Under the pieces are notes generated by a model. It was not told the DNA's origin and did no database searches. It saw nothing but the letters and a program-made list of their open reading frames with translations. 64,000 bases of DNA, from contig CBDHHE010000009.1 of assembly GCA_965263335.1 (NCBI GenBank), forward strand, positions 33,912 through 97,911. The letters are read 5' to 3'. A program made the translations under genes and the position numbers. Position 1 is the first letter of the stretch; every line of letters begins with the position of its first letter. Positions 36,188 through 45,040 of the stretch are shown here, piece after piece. The stretch is from Thermohalobaculum sp965263335. Lineage in GTDB: Bacteria > Pseudomonadota > Alphaproteobacteria > Rhodobacterales > Rhodobacteraceae.

Positions 36188-37138
36188 TTAGTTGGTTGCC
36201 GCGTCAACAACCGGTTTCCACTTGGCTTCATTGTCGGCCATCCATGCCGCGACAACCTCTTCGACCGCGCCGCCATCGACGTCAATGGCACCCATCATCG
36301 GCTGCTGGTCCGCAACATCGAGCGTGTAGTTCGACAGGATCTCAAAAGCTGCTGGCCATTTCTCTTCCATACCAGCCCAGCCTGCCTTGAAGATGCGGGT
36401 GGCCGAGAAGTCGCAGTCATGCGTGGCATTCGGGTTCGCGCCCCATGCCGGATCGCTGAAGCACGCGTCGTTCCCGACAGGCAGATCCACGAATTTCACG
36501 TCATAGGCCGACATCGCCCAATGCGGTTGCCAGAAGACGATCAGAAGCGGGGATTTCTTTTCGGTCGATGCACGCAGTTCGGTGATCAGCGCCCCTTCCG
36601 ACCCCGCAGGCACAGCCTTGAACGGCAGATCGAAGCCGGTCATGCGGTCCGCGCCGGGCGTTCCCCAGTCAGCGGGATAGTCGACGAGACGCCCGTTCGG
36701 AATGGTCTCAGCGGTGGCGAATGCCATGGCGCAGTCCTGCAACGCTTCCCACGCCGGAAGGCCCGGGCACAGCTCTGCCACATGCGCGGGGTAGGCAATG
36801 CCTTCCTTTGCATCAAGCTCAAGATCGCCAAGCTCGACAACGGTGCCCGCTTCGACCTTCTTGGCATAGTCTTCGGACACGTTGGACGACCAGATCTCCA
36901 TCGCGCCGTGAATTTCGCCATCGGCCATGGCCTGGTACATGTTCATGTAGCCCGCCGTCACGTATTCCACCTGATAGCCTGCGGCTTCCAGCATGGCCCC
37001 CGCGACATGGGTGGACACATGTTGCCCGGTCCATTCGTTGACAGCCAGCTTGATCGGCTCGTCAACGGCACCCAGATCGGCGGCCCATGTGGCGGTCGAT
37101 GCAAGGCCAGCGGCCAAGGTTGTGGTCAGAAGTTTCAT
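36188..37138 (-). CDS. Quaternary-amine ABC transporter binding protein (ProX/TmoX type)
   Basis: 316 residues with a signal peptide (MKLLTTTLAAGLASTATWA). It is an OpuAC-fold binding protein with Trp residues placed as in aromatic cages for trimethylammonium groups: NEWTGQH, MEIWSSN, FWQPHW and WKPVV. The closest remembered relatives are TMAO and betaine binders of Roseobacters. A GGGAGACG ribosome site precedes the ATG. TMAO-oxidising genes (tmm, tdm) are not nearby; a betaine or hydroxyproline betaine is an alternative ligand. Confidence 0.88.
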   Translation of the reverse strand: MKLLTTTLAAGLASTATWAADLGAVDEPIKLAVNEWTGQHVSTHVAGAMLEAAGYQVEYVTAGYMNMYQAMADGEIHGAMEIWSSNVSEDYAKKVEAGTVVELGDLELDAKEGIAYPAHVAELCPGLPAWEALQDCAMAFATAETIPNGRLVDYPADWGTPGADRMTGFDLPFKAVPAGSEGALITELRASTEKKSPLLIVFWQPHWAMSAYDVKFVDLPVGNDACFSDPAWGANPNATHDCDFSATRIFKAGWAGMEEKWPAAFEILSNYTLDVADQQPMMGAIDVDGGAVEEVVAAWMADNEAKWKPVVDAATN

Positions 37139-37170
37139 TTTTCGTCTCCCTGAGTTTCTGTTTTTCTGCA

Positions 37171-37213
37171 TTGTAAAGTTCCGTTGTAAAAAATAAACGA
37201 ACAAATTATACAA
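37171..37213. promoter_or_regulatory. Divergent promoter with TTGTAAA repeats
   Basis: In the 152-base region between the binding protein and the aldehyde dehydrogenase, TTGTAAA occurs at 37171 and 37184 (13 apart), and TACAA, its inverse half, at 37209-37213. The block is AT-rich. It is a candidate operator for the XRE-cupin regulator at 38723. Confidence 0.4.
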
Positions 37214-37290
37214 GCCCTATTCTCTATGCTGTCACTGACGCTGCGCTAAGCAAAGCACGGCAGGACTAAAAGGGACTTTGGGGAGGGAAA

Positions 37291-38709
37291 ATGCAAACCA
37301 AAATGCTGATCAACGGCGCGCTTGTTGAAGGAAACGGGGACGCGCTGCCGGTTTTGGACCCATCAACAGGCGAAACTGTCGCGCAGGTTCGCGAAGCCAC
37401 CCCGGAGCAGATCGAGGCGGCTGCGGTCGCAGCCCATGACGCATTCGAGACCTACCGATTTTCCACACCGGCTGAGCGCGCCGGGCATCTGCTCGCTATT
37501 GCTGATGTTCTGGAAGCGAACATCGAAGAGTTGAGCGAGCTTGAGACCCTGGATGTTGGCAAGCCCTGGCCAATGGCCCGCGATGAAGAAATGCCGCTGA
37601 CCATCGACACGTTCCGCTTCATGGCGGGTGCGGCGCGGACACAATCCGGCTCGGCAACGGGCGAATACGTGGCCGACCACACCTCGATGATCCGCAAAGA
37701 CCCCATCGGCCCGGTGGCATCCATCGCGCCGTGGAACTATCCGCTGATGATGGCAGCCTGGAAGATCTCGGCCCCGCTTGCGGCGGGATGCACCATGGTC
37801 CTGAAACCGTCCGAGATCACGCCGCTTGCGACGTTGCGCCTTGCAGAACTGCTGGCGGATGTGCTGCCGAAGGGTGTTTTCAACGTGATCCACGGGCGCG
37901 GCGCGTCGGTGGGGGATGCGCTGATCAATGACCCACGGATGGAGGGCATTTCGATCACCGGCTCGCCGGCCACCGGCATGGCTGCGATGCGCGCGGCGTC
38001 AAACCAGATCCGGCATGTACACCTGGAACTGGGCGGCAAGGCCCCGGTCATCGCCTTTGACGACTGCGATGTGGATGCGCTGGCCGAGACCGTCAGGTAC
38101 GGCAGCTTCTTCAACGCGGGCCAGGATTGCGCCCAGCCTTGCCGTCTGCTTGTGCAGGATGGTGTCTATGACAAGGTCGCGGCGGCGGTGTCGGAACAGG
38201 TCGGTCAGGTCAAGATCGGCGCGCCCAAGGCTGAGGGCACCGAAATGGGACCCATCGTCTCGGCAGTGCAGCGCGAACGTGTTGCGGGCTTTGTGGATCG
38301 TGCGCGAGGCGGCGCCGAAATCACCGTCGGCGGCGCGATCGGAGAAGGCAGTGGCTTTTTCTACCAACCCACGGTGATCGCAAATGTCGACAACAACGCC
38401 GAGATTGCCTGCAGCGAGGTGTTTGGCCCGGTGGTGACACTGTCGCGCTTCAAGGATGTCGACGACGCCTTGCGCATTGCCAATGCGAGCCCGTATGGCC
38501 TTGCCGCGTCGGTCTGGACCAAAGACCTGTCAACCGCGATGCGTGCAACGGCGCAGCTGCGCTACGGCATGACCTGGGTCAATACCCATGGTGTTCCGAC
38601 GGCCGAAATGCCTTGGGCCGCCATGAAAGGATCCGGCACCGGCTGCGACATGAGCGTTTACGCGCTGGATGCCTATACATCGGTGCGCCACGTCATGATC
38701 GCGCATTAG
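37291..38709 (+). CDS. Aldehyde dehydrogenase, betaine/gamma-aminobutyraldehyde type
   Basis: 472 residues. Full NAD-dependent ALDH set: APWNYPLMMAAWK, LKPSEITPLA, ITGSPATG with cofactor loop, ELGGKAP with the general-base Glu, and NAGQDCAQPC with the catalytic Cys (about 280). The GQDC...C form is seen in gamma-aminobutyraldehyde and betaine aldehyde dehydrogenases. It begins an operon running to 42381 and faces the betaine-type transporter. It likely oxidises an aminoaldehyde or aldehyde from the imported compound, perhaps after the iron-type alcohol dehydrogenase. Confidence 0.92.
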   Translation: MQTKMLINGALVEGNGDALPVLDPSTGETVAQVREATPEQIEAAAVAAHDAFETYRFSTPAERAGHLLAIADVLEANIEELSELETLDVGKPWPMARDEEMPLTIDTFRFMAGAARTQSGSATGEYVADHTSMIRKDPIGPVASIAPWNYPLMMAAWKISAPLAAGCTMVLKPSEITPLATLRLAELLADVLPKGVFNVIHGRGASVGDALINDPRMEGISITGSPATGMAAMRAASNQIRHVHLELGGKAPVIAFDDCDVDALAETVRYGSFFNAGQDCAQPCRLLVQDGVYDKVAAAVSEQVGQVKIGAPKAEGTEMGPIVSAVQRERVAGFVDRARGGAEITVGGAIGEGSGFFYQPTVIANVDNNAEIACSEVFGPVVTLSRFKDVDDALRIANASPYGLAASVWTKDLSTAMRATAQLRYGMTWVNTHGVPTAEMPWAAMKGSGTGCDMSVYALDAYTSVRHVMIAH

Positions 38710-38722
38710 TGCGGAGCGGGAC

Positions 38723-39343
38723 GTGCCCAACCATCACAAGGCGCAGGCGCTTGAGACGACGGTTGATCGGGATGTGGTCGAGGCCACGCGGCTGGATCCG
38801 CGGCTGGGGGAAGAGATCAGGTCGCTTCGCAAGGCGCGCGGACTGACATTGGATGCTCTGGCACGGGCCACGCATCTGTCGGCCGGATTTCTCAGCCAGA
38901 TCGAACGGGGTCAGAACCGCCCGTCGGTCAATGCGCTCTTCGACATTAGCCGCACGCTGGGTGTTTCGGTCGGCTGGTTCTTTGCGACCGAGGCGCAGGC
39001 AGGCGTGCAGCAAGGCCCCGTGGTGCGTCAGCGCCAGCGGCGCGTCATCTCGTTCGAGGATGGCATACGCGACGAATTGCTGACCCCCGGTTTGACGGGC
39101 AAGCTGGAGCTGCTGTCCTGCATCTTTCCACCCGGAAGCGGCGTTGACATGGAATTCGCCCATTCCGGCGAAGAAGCCGGGGTTGTCATTCGAGGGGCGC
39201 TCGAACTTTGGGTCGACGGCGTGAAGCACCATCTCGCGGAAGGCGACAGCTTCAGCTTTGACAGCAGCCTGCCCCACAAGTTTCGCAATCCGTCTGCACG
39301 CGAGGCCGAAGTGATTTGGGCGATCACGCCCCCGAGTTTCTGA
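38723..39343 (+). CDS. XRE family regulator with cupin sensor domain
   Basis: 206 residues beginning at GTG 38723 with GGAG upstream. The HTH is at about 30-85 (SLRKARGLTLDALARATHLSAGFLSQIERG) and a cupin_2 beta-barrel at about 130-205 (HSGEEAGVVIRGALELWVDG, FDSSLPHKFRNPS). Such proteins sense small amines or amino acids (PuuR-like). It lies 13 bases after the aldehyde dehydrogenase gene, so it is coexpressed and probably controls this divergent locus. Confidence 0.92.
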   Translation: MPNHHKAQALETTVDRDVVEATRLDPRLGEEIRSLRKARGLTLDALARATHLSAGFLSQIERGQNRPSVNALFDISRTLGVSVGWFFATEAQAGVQQGPVVRQRQRRVISFEDGIRDELLTPGLTGKLELLSCIFPPGSGVDMEFAHSGEEAGVVIRGALELWVDGVKHHLAEGDSFSFDSSLPHKFRNPSAREAEVIWAITPPSF

Positions 39344-39463
39344 GGTTGGCGCAGGGGCGGAACGGTCCCGTGAGCCTTGGGTCCGGATCATCTCTGGCAA
39401 AATTGCCAGCTTGAAGTGGACGGGCTCTTTGGCACACTCTGCCCTGAAAGCAGGAGCATTGTG

Positions 39464-40600
39464 ATGACCAACTGGAAAGATCTTGAATTCGACACGGACA
39501 CGATCATCGACGGGCTCAAGCCGTGGGTGGAATGCGAAAGCCCGACATGGGATGCGGCGGCCGTGGATCGCATGATGGATCTGGCGGCGGTCAAATGTGC
39601 AGAGCTTGGCGCGCGTGTGGAACGCATTCCCGGCACGATGGGCTTGGGCGGATCGGTCAGGGCAAGTTTTCCCCACCCGAAGCAAGGTACACCGGGCATC
39701 ATGATCACAGGGCACTTTGACACGGTGCATCCGATTGGCACGTTGGCCGCCAATCCGTTTCGCCGTGAAGACGGGAAGGTGTTCGGACCGGGCATTCAGG
39801 ACATGAAAGGCGGGAACTTCATCACGCTGGAAGCCATTCGGGCGCTGCAGGACGCGGGCATTGAAACGCCCCTGCCCATCGTCGCGCTCTTCACACCAGA
39901 TGAAGAAATCGGGACGCCATCCACGCGAACACTGATCGAAACGGAAGCCAAACGGTCGAAATATGTGCTTTGCCCCGAGCCGTCACAAGACGGTAACGGC
40001 GTCACCACGGGGCGCTACGCGATCGCACGGTTCAATCTGACGGCCGAAGGCACACCGAGCCATGCAGGCTCAAATCTCAAGGCCGGAGTATCCGCAGTGC
40101 GCGAGCTTGCCCGGCGGATCATCGAGATCGAAGAAATGACGACCGATGACTGCACATTCTCTTGCAACAATATCGCGTCCGGACAATGGGTGAATTGCGT
40201 CCCGTCTTTTGCCCGCGCAGAATGTCTTTCGATGGCGAAAAAGCAGGCCGATCTCGATGCAGGCGTTGAAAGAATGCTCGCACTGACAGAAGAGCGCAAT
40301 GGCGTGACCTTCACGGTCACGCGCGGCGTGACCCGCCCTGTCTGGGAACCTGAATTGCCGGGGACCATGGCGCTGTATCAAAGGGCCAAGGAGATCTCTG
40401 AAGCCGTGGGCCTGGACATGCCCCATGCCAGCCAGGGCGGCGGGTCCGATGCCAATTTCACGGGCGCACTTGGCATCCCGAGCCTCTGTTCAGTCGGCGT
40501 CTTGGGCAACGGGCTTCATACCCTGAACGAACATATCGAAGTGGACATGATTGTCCCGCGAACCCGGATCATGGCTGGGCTTCTATCGACCCTCGAGTAG
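39464..40600 (+). CDS. M20 family metallopeptidase (carboxypeptidase G2/ArgE type)
   Basis: 378 residues. The dinuclear zinc site is complete: GHFDTVH (about 84-90), GPGIQDMKGG, FTPDEEIG with the catalytic Glu pair, and a late LHTLNEH. The dimerisation insert starts with GTPSHAG. M20 enzymes remove acyl or amino-acid groups from N-substituted amino acids or hydantoin-type compounds. The ATG at 39464 directly follows GTG with AGGAG upstream. In this operon it may release an amino acid that feeds the AcnX step. Confidence 0.9.
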   Translation: MTNWKDLEFDTDTIIDGLKPWVECESPTWDAAAVDRMMDLAAVKCAELGARVERIPGTMGLGGSVRASFPHPKQGTPGIMITGHFDTVHPIGTLAANPFRREDGKVFGPGIQDMKGGNFITLEAIRALQDAGIETPLPIVALFTPDEEIGTPSTRTLIETEAKRSKYVLCPEPSQDGNGVTTGRYAIARFNLTAEGTPSHAGSNLKAGVSAVRELARRIIEIEEMTTDDCTFSCNNIASGQWVNCVPSFARAECLSMAKKQADLDAGVERMLALTEERNGVTFTVTRGVTRPVWEPELPGTMALYQRAKEISEAVGLDMPHASQGGGSDANFTGALGIPSLCSVGVLGNGLHTLNEHIEVDMIVPRTRIMAGLLSTLE

Positions 40601-40735
40601 CGCGGCAGCCAAAGGTCCGTCCGTTCCATCGGAGCTTCCGGCGACAGTGGCGCGAACAACACCGATCCCATCCATTGGTGGCTGCGCAAATTATTGATAG
40701 CATGCCCCGAAACCGCGCGGGTCGAAGGAAATGTC

Positions 40736-41968
40736 ATGAAGCTGTCGGACAAGGAAACAGCAATGCAGGCCGGCGAATTCGGCGCGGCGTGCAAATGGGC
40801 CATTGAACATCAGCTGCAGGTCGGCCGGATGTTTGATGCCGCAGACATGGTCGCGGTGAGCCAGGCGCATATGATGGCGGATCCGGAAAGCCTGGGCGAC
40901 GCCGGCGTGGCCTTTGTGGAGGATATCGCAAAGGGCGGCGCAAAGGTGGCCATTCCGATGATCACCGACCCGCGCGGCGTCGATCTGACCTATTACGATC
41001 CGCTTGGTCAGACCGAGGAGATGGCCAATCTGGAACGCCGGTTCATTGCAGCCTGTACGCGGATGGGCATCATGATGACCGACACCTGCATCAACTATCA
41101 GACGATCATGCCTCCGGTTCGCGGTGATCACGTGGCTTATGGCGATACGGGCGTGGTCATCTATTCGAACTCCGTCTGCGGCGCGCGGTCGAACTTTGAA
41201 GGCGGCCCCTCGGCACTGGCCGCCGGGTTGACAGGGCGTACCCCACGCTATGGGCTGCACCTCGACGAAAACCGCCTTGCAACCAAGCGGTTTGTGGTCA
41301 CGCACCAACCCGAAGATCTCATGGATTGGGGTGTTCTGGGCGCTACGATCGGGCGCAAATCCGGCAGCTATTGGGAAGTCCCGGTCATCGAGGGGATCGA
41401 CAAGGCCCCGACCTCGGATCAGATCAAGCACATGGGTGCGGCGATGGCGAGCTATGGCTCAACGCCGCTTTTTCACATCGTTGGCATTACGCCGGAATGT
41501 CCGACCCTCGCCGATGTGGCAGGCCAACAGTTGGAACCGGTGACCATATCAGCCCAGGACATTGCAGAGCTTTCCGCACCCTTCGGCGCCAAGGGTGAAA
41601 ACGTCGATGTGGTGGTCTTTGCCGCACCGCAACTCAGTCTGGTCGAGATGGGTCAGGTCGCGGCGCTTTGCGCAGGCCGGAGACGGGCGGACACAACCGA
41701 CCTGATTGTCTGCACGCCCGCGCAGGTCTACGTCGATGCCAAGCGGATGGGATACGTCGGTGCCATCGAGGAGTTTGGCGGCAAAGTGCTGACCGGCACA
41801 TGCTTTTATCAGCAATACGCGCGAGAGATTGGTGAGGCCAACGGGTGGAAACGGCTCCTGAGCAATTCGGCCAAGATCGTGAATATCCTTGGGGGCTACG
41901 GCTACCTCCCCGCGCTGGCCAGCATGGAAGATTGCGTGGCATCAGCCGAGAAAGGAACGATTGTCTAA
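40736..41968 (+). CDS. Aconitase X catalytic (large) subunit
   Basis: 410 residues. AcnX features: a conserved segment YSNSVCGARSNFEGGPSALA, then GRTPRYGLH, and cysteines in DTCINYQ and TGTCFYQ that in this family ligate the Fe-S cluster. Two-subunit AcnX enzymes in proteobacteria are known as cis-3-hydroxy-L-proline dehydratases. The start at 40736 has AAGGAA upstream; 40694 is an alternative. The stop overlaps the start of the small subunit (TAATG). Confidence 0.9.
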   Translation: MKLSDKETAMQAGEFGAACKWAIEHQLQVGRMFDAADMVAVSQAHMMADPESLGDAGVAFVEDIAKGGAKVAIPMITDPRGVDLTYYDPLGQTEEMANLERRFIAACTRMGIMMTDTCINYQTIMPPVRGDHVAYGDTGVVIYSNSVCGARSNFEGGPSALAAGLTGRTPRYGLHLDENRLATKRFVVTHQPEDLMDWGVLGATIGRKSGSYWEVPVIEGIDKAPTSDQIKHMGAAMASYGSTPLFHIVGITPECPTLADVAGQQLEPVTISAQDIAELSAPFGAKGENVDVVVFAAPQLSLVEMGQVAALCAGRRRADTTDLIVCTPAQVYVDAKRMGYVGAIEEFGGKVLTGTCFYQQYAREIGEANGWKRLLSNSAKIVNILGGYGYLPALASMEDCVASAEKGTIV

Positions 41969-42381
41969 TGGCGCAGATCCTGAAATGCCACGTGGGTATC
42001 GGCCCGAACGTGCGCGGCAAAGCCCTTGTCGCCGATGACAATTTTTCGGCCCGCTACGATCTTGACCGGATCAAAGGGGTGTTCTCGCGTCCCCAGCACA
42101 AACTGGCGGGGCAAAGTTACCGTGACGTGATCCTTGTGCTGAACACCGCCAAGGGGGGTGTCGCAACCGCGTGGATGCTGCATGAAATGACATCGCGTGG
42201 CATTGCGCCCAAGGCGATCTTGTTCAATTCGGCCAACACGATCCTCGCGCAAGGTGCCGCACTGGCAGGGATGGCAATGTGCGACCGTTTCGCTGACGGT
42301 GATGTCACCCAGTTGATCGCGACAGGCGACGATGTCGAGGTTGACCCACAATCGGGAACGCTCACCATACATAACCGCTGA
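41968..42381 (+). CDS. Aconitase X swivel (small) subunit
   Basis: 137 residues of the AcnX swivel domain, with GKALVADDNFSARYDLD, NTAKGGVATAWML (the serine/lysine-like active loop region) and FNSANTILAQGAALAG. It forms a heteromer with the large subunit. The 1-base overlap secures equal translation. Together they dehydrate a hydroxy-amino acid such as cis-3-hydroxy-L-proline, or another substrate of the AcnX group. Confidence 0.9.
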   Translation: MAQILKCHVGIGPNVRGKALVADDNFSARYDLDRIKGVFSRPQHKLAGQSYRDVILVLNTAKGGVATAWMLHEMTSRGIAPKAILFNSANTILAQGAALAGMAMCDRFADGDVTQLIATGDDVEVDPQSGTLTIHNR

Positions 42382-42759
42382 TCGACTGATCAAAGTCTCA
42401 TGCGGTTGCATTTGTGTGACCGCAGCACCCTGAGCGGAATAGAGGCAATCCGGACCACCAAGCGCGGCCAAATCCATCACAAACAAACCGGTGTCAACGG
42501 CGAGATCAGTTCAACCGTCAACTGTTTGCAGCCGCATGATCCAACGCACCCACACCAGCGCCATGTCAACCTTTGCCAATTGATGCAACAGCCCCTGTTT
42601 GATCCCTGATCGGGGCGGCTTGGACAGCTCAATACTGCTTCTGTTGCAGGGATTTCACACCTGCGCGACCCATGTATTCAACGCGCTCCAAACTCAATAG
42701 GGTGAAGCAGACACGACCCTGAAAATTCTGAACCGGATGAAATTCACCTGAAGGATGGG
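42382..42759. other. Intergenic region before sigma factor gene
   Basis: 378 bases with no gene I can support; one 69-codon frame (42400-42609) has atypical composition. The last 60 bases should hold the promoter of the ECF sigma operon; TGAAAATTCTGAACC at about 42720 is a possible part but does not match a consensus I can name. Confidence 0.5.
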
Positions 42760-43254
42760 ATGCGCGCCATGCCCACTGACGATATCTCTTTGCGCCAACA
42801 GATCGCGGATCTGCACCCACGGGTCTGGCGTTATTGCTACGTCCTAACCGGGCAGCGGGACACGGCTTGGGATCTGTCTCAATCCGCCTGCGCTCGCGCG
42901 CTTGAGCAACTGAGCAAGTTCGATGCAGGGACGCGGCTTGATCGATGGCTCATGACGCTCACGCATCGGGTGTGGCTGAACCAATGCCGGGCGGAAAACG
43001 TCCGCGGGGGCCGACAGCACGTGAGCCTGGATAGCATTGATGTCGAGGACGCGCAGATGACGGCCGAGATGCACGTTTTCACCGGCCAGGTTCTGCGTGT
43101 TGTCATGACGCTCCCCGAGACCCATCGCATTGCAGTGCTGTTGGTCTATGTTGAAGGCTATTCCTACAATGAGGCGGCGGATATGCTCGGCGTCGCTATC
43201 GGGACGATCATGAGTCGCCTGTCCACGGCACGGGCCCTATCGCCAGCCAGATGA
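42760..43254 (+). CDS. ECF-type RNA polymerase sigma factor
   Basis: 164 residues (or 161 from ATG 42769). Region 2 is at about 18-85 (YCYVLTGQRDTAWDLSQSACARALEQL, TRLDRWLMTLTHRVWLNQCRAE) and region 4 at about 105-160 (LPETHRIAVLLVYVEGYSYNEAADMLGVAIGTIMSRLSTAR). It is followed 34 bases on by a membrane anti-sigma candidate. Signal and regulon unknown; the large surface protein downstream is convergent, so not in the same transcript. Confidence 0.9.
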   Translation: MRAMPTDDISLRQQIADLHPRVWRYCYVLTGQRDTAWDLSQSACARALEQLSKFDAGTRLDRWLMTLTHRVWLNQCRAENVRGGRQHVSLDSIDVEDAQMTAEMHVFTGQVLRVVMTLPETHRIAVLLVYVEGYSYNEAADMLGVAIGTIMSRLSTARALSPAR

Positions 43255-43288
43255 GTGAGGATGACATGCCGGAGGCATCAAGGCGCAA

Positions 43289-44014
43289 ATGACCGGACCC
43301 TGGACTGACAACGACCTTACCGCGTTTCTGGACGGTGCCCTGTCCCCGAGGGATGCACGTCGTCTGGAAGCGGATCTCGCCAATGATCCGCAGCTTGCCC
43401 GTCGTCTTGATGCGCTCACGATAGACACCGATGCGCTTCGCAAGGATTTTGACCTGTTGCTGCAGGCCGCGTCGCCGAACATTGCGCCGATGGTCAAGGC
43501 CGCCCCGCGCACACGGCTTCGGGCCTGGCACGGCATGGCGCTTGCGGCCTCGCTTGCGGCGGGGATCATCGTTGGATTGCAGTTTACCGCGCCCGATGAA
43601 GACTGGCAGGATCTTGCGGCAAACTATCACCTGCTCTACGGGGCAGAGACGCTGGCCCCGGTGGATGATGACCTTGAACGCATCACGGTCGAACTTGCCA
43701 GAGTGGCCCAGAGCCTTGCGCGTGAAATGCCCCTTGACGCGTTGCAGGCCCCCGCCGGCATCCGACTGAAACGCGCACAGATGCTGGCCTATGAGGGGCG
43801 CCCGCTTGCTCAGATCGCCTATGTGACGCCGGCAGGCGAACCGATCGCGCTTTGCATTATCGCGGACGAGGATGACGCGGTGCTGCGCAGCCTTTCCATG
43901 CGCGGCATGGCTGCGGCGACCTGGTCAGCGAACGGCTACGGATTTCTTCTGATTGGAACGGATGATCGTGTGCTGATCGATCGCGCTGCCCAAGAGCTTT
44001 CCACCCTGCTCTGA
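43289..44014 (+). CDS. Membrane-bound anti-sigma factor
   Basis: 241 residues. The N-terminal 50 residues (LTAFLDGALSPRDARRLEADLANDPQLARRLD) are like anti-sigma zinc-finger-type domains but lack the Cys/His set. One membrane helix is at about 78-98 (MALAASLAAGIIVGLQF). The remaining 140 residues are periplasmic and may sense the stress. It follows the sigma gene directly, so the two form a regulatory pair. Confidence 0.85.
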   Translation: MTGPWTDNDLTAFLDGALSPRDARRLEADLANDPQLARRLDALTIDTDALRKDFDLLLQAASPNIAPMVKAAPRTRLRAWHGMALAASLAAGIIVGLQFTAPDEDWQDLAANYHLLYGAETLAPVDDDLERITVELARVAQSLAREMPLDALQAPAGIRLKRAQMLAYEGRPLAQIAYVTPAGEPIALCIIADEDDAVLRSLSMRGMAAATWSANGYGFLLIGTDDRVLIDRAAQELSTLL

Positions 44015-44021
44015 CGTCGAA

Positions 44022-44056
44022 TGCGCCGGTGAGTGATCACCGACGCATGTCGTTTT
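44022..44056 (+). terminator. Intrinsic terminator after anti-sigma gene
   Basis: CGGTGA-GTGA-TCACCG, extended by TGCG/CGCA, gives about 10 bp of stem with one mismatch; GTCGTTTT follows. It lies 8 bases past the stop, between convergent genes. Confidence 0.7.
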
Positions 44057-44071
44057 GATAGCGGTCATCGC

Positions 44072-45040
44072 TTAGATGAAGTCGAACGTGTCGCCATAGA
44101 TCAGACCACTCTGACCAAAGGCAAGAAAGTCGATCGCCTCGGGCGCATGTGCCGTTTCGCGGTCGACGCTTGTGTCTTCCTCGGCAAAGACGCTGAAGCC
44201 GTCTGCGTCAAGGCCAAGTGTCCGCGCCCGAGCGGGCTCGTTCCCATTCTGGCTGGTCAGGTCAGCGAAGATGATCGGGACCTCGTCAAGATCGATGCCC
44301 AGATCGATGCGGCTGGCGGTGTGATCGATGCCAAAGCCTGCGCTGCCTGCCTCAAAGACAAGACCGTCCACCAAGCCCTGCCCGCTTTCGATCGCCAGAA
44401 CCCCGATCGTTTCGGCGCCATGGCTGCTCGAAAACTGACCGAGCTGTTCTTCTTCAAGAGCCACTTCGACCGCCCCGGCACTGACCGACGCGATGCGGGT
44501 GTCGACAAAGTCCGTGTCATTGAAGGTCTGTGTGCCGGCCAGAACGGTCGGGCGGGATGAAAAGCCCTCAAGCTCGACAGTTTCGTGGCCCGATGCCGAG
44601 AGCAGGCTGGTATCGACCGTCTCTGCGGCGATCACTGTGCCGTCCGAAAGCACATGCGTGCCTTCTTCGACCACAATGAACGAGACCGTTTCGGGGGCGT
44701 GGACCACATCATAGGTCTCGGGCTCTTGAAGGAAGAGATCGAAACCATCGCTCCGTACATCAGTGACGCGGCTGGTCACGGACTGTAGCCCGTTTGCTGT
44801 CGCCACATGTGTGAAGACCACCGGGTTTTCGAAGTCATGCTGGAAGGTCACCGTGCCGCCGGTGTGATCGACAACCACCGCGCCCACTTCGGCGATGACG
44901 TCGGGCGACAGCCCTAGACCGTCCGTACTAAGGACATTGCGATCCAGCGCGCCGCTGAACAGCGCCTCCTCGAACTCCTCTTCGTTGGCGCCGTCTTCCG
45001 TAAGCGCCGTCTCCAGCGCGGCGCGGACTTCAGCCTCCAA
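44072..45040 (-). CDS. C-terminal part of large surface/adhesin-like protein, downstream of a frameshift
   Basis: 322 residues as read from a TTG; the natural coding sequence continues upstream in this frame (EISGGVV...) until it meets the 45030-47459 gene at a six-G run. Two repeats of a beta domain are visible: FENPVVFTHVATANG...VRSDGFDLFLQEPE...ETVSFIVVEEG (about 45-130) and SRPTVLAGTQTFND...EVALEEEQ...ETIGVLAIESG (about 150-215). Such repeats occur in large secreted marine proteins. No own ribosome site is seen, which agrees with a broken gene. Confidence 0.7.
   Translation of the reverse strand: MEAEVRAALETALTEDGANEEEFEEALFSGALDRNVLSTDGLGLSPDVIAEVGAVVVDHTGGTVTFQHDFENPVVFTHVATANGLQSVTSRVTDVRSDGFDLFLQEPETYDVVHAPETVSFIVVEEGTHVLSDGTVIAAETVDTSLLSASGHETVELEGFSSRPTVLAGTQTFNDTDFVDTRIASVSAGAVEVALEEEQLGQFSSSHGAETIGVLAIESGQGLVDGLVFEAGSAGFGIDHTASRIDLGIDLDEVPIIFADLTSQNGNEPARARTLGLDADGFSVFAEEDTSVDRETAHAPEAIDFLAFGQSGLIYGDTFDFI

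Noticed and set aside
42400..42609. 69-codon frame between AcnX and sigma factor
   Set aside because: No ribosome site, odd composition rich in His/Gln/Thr and no recognisable motif.
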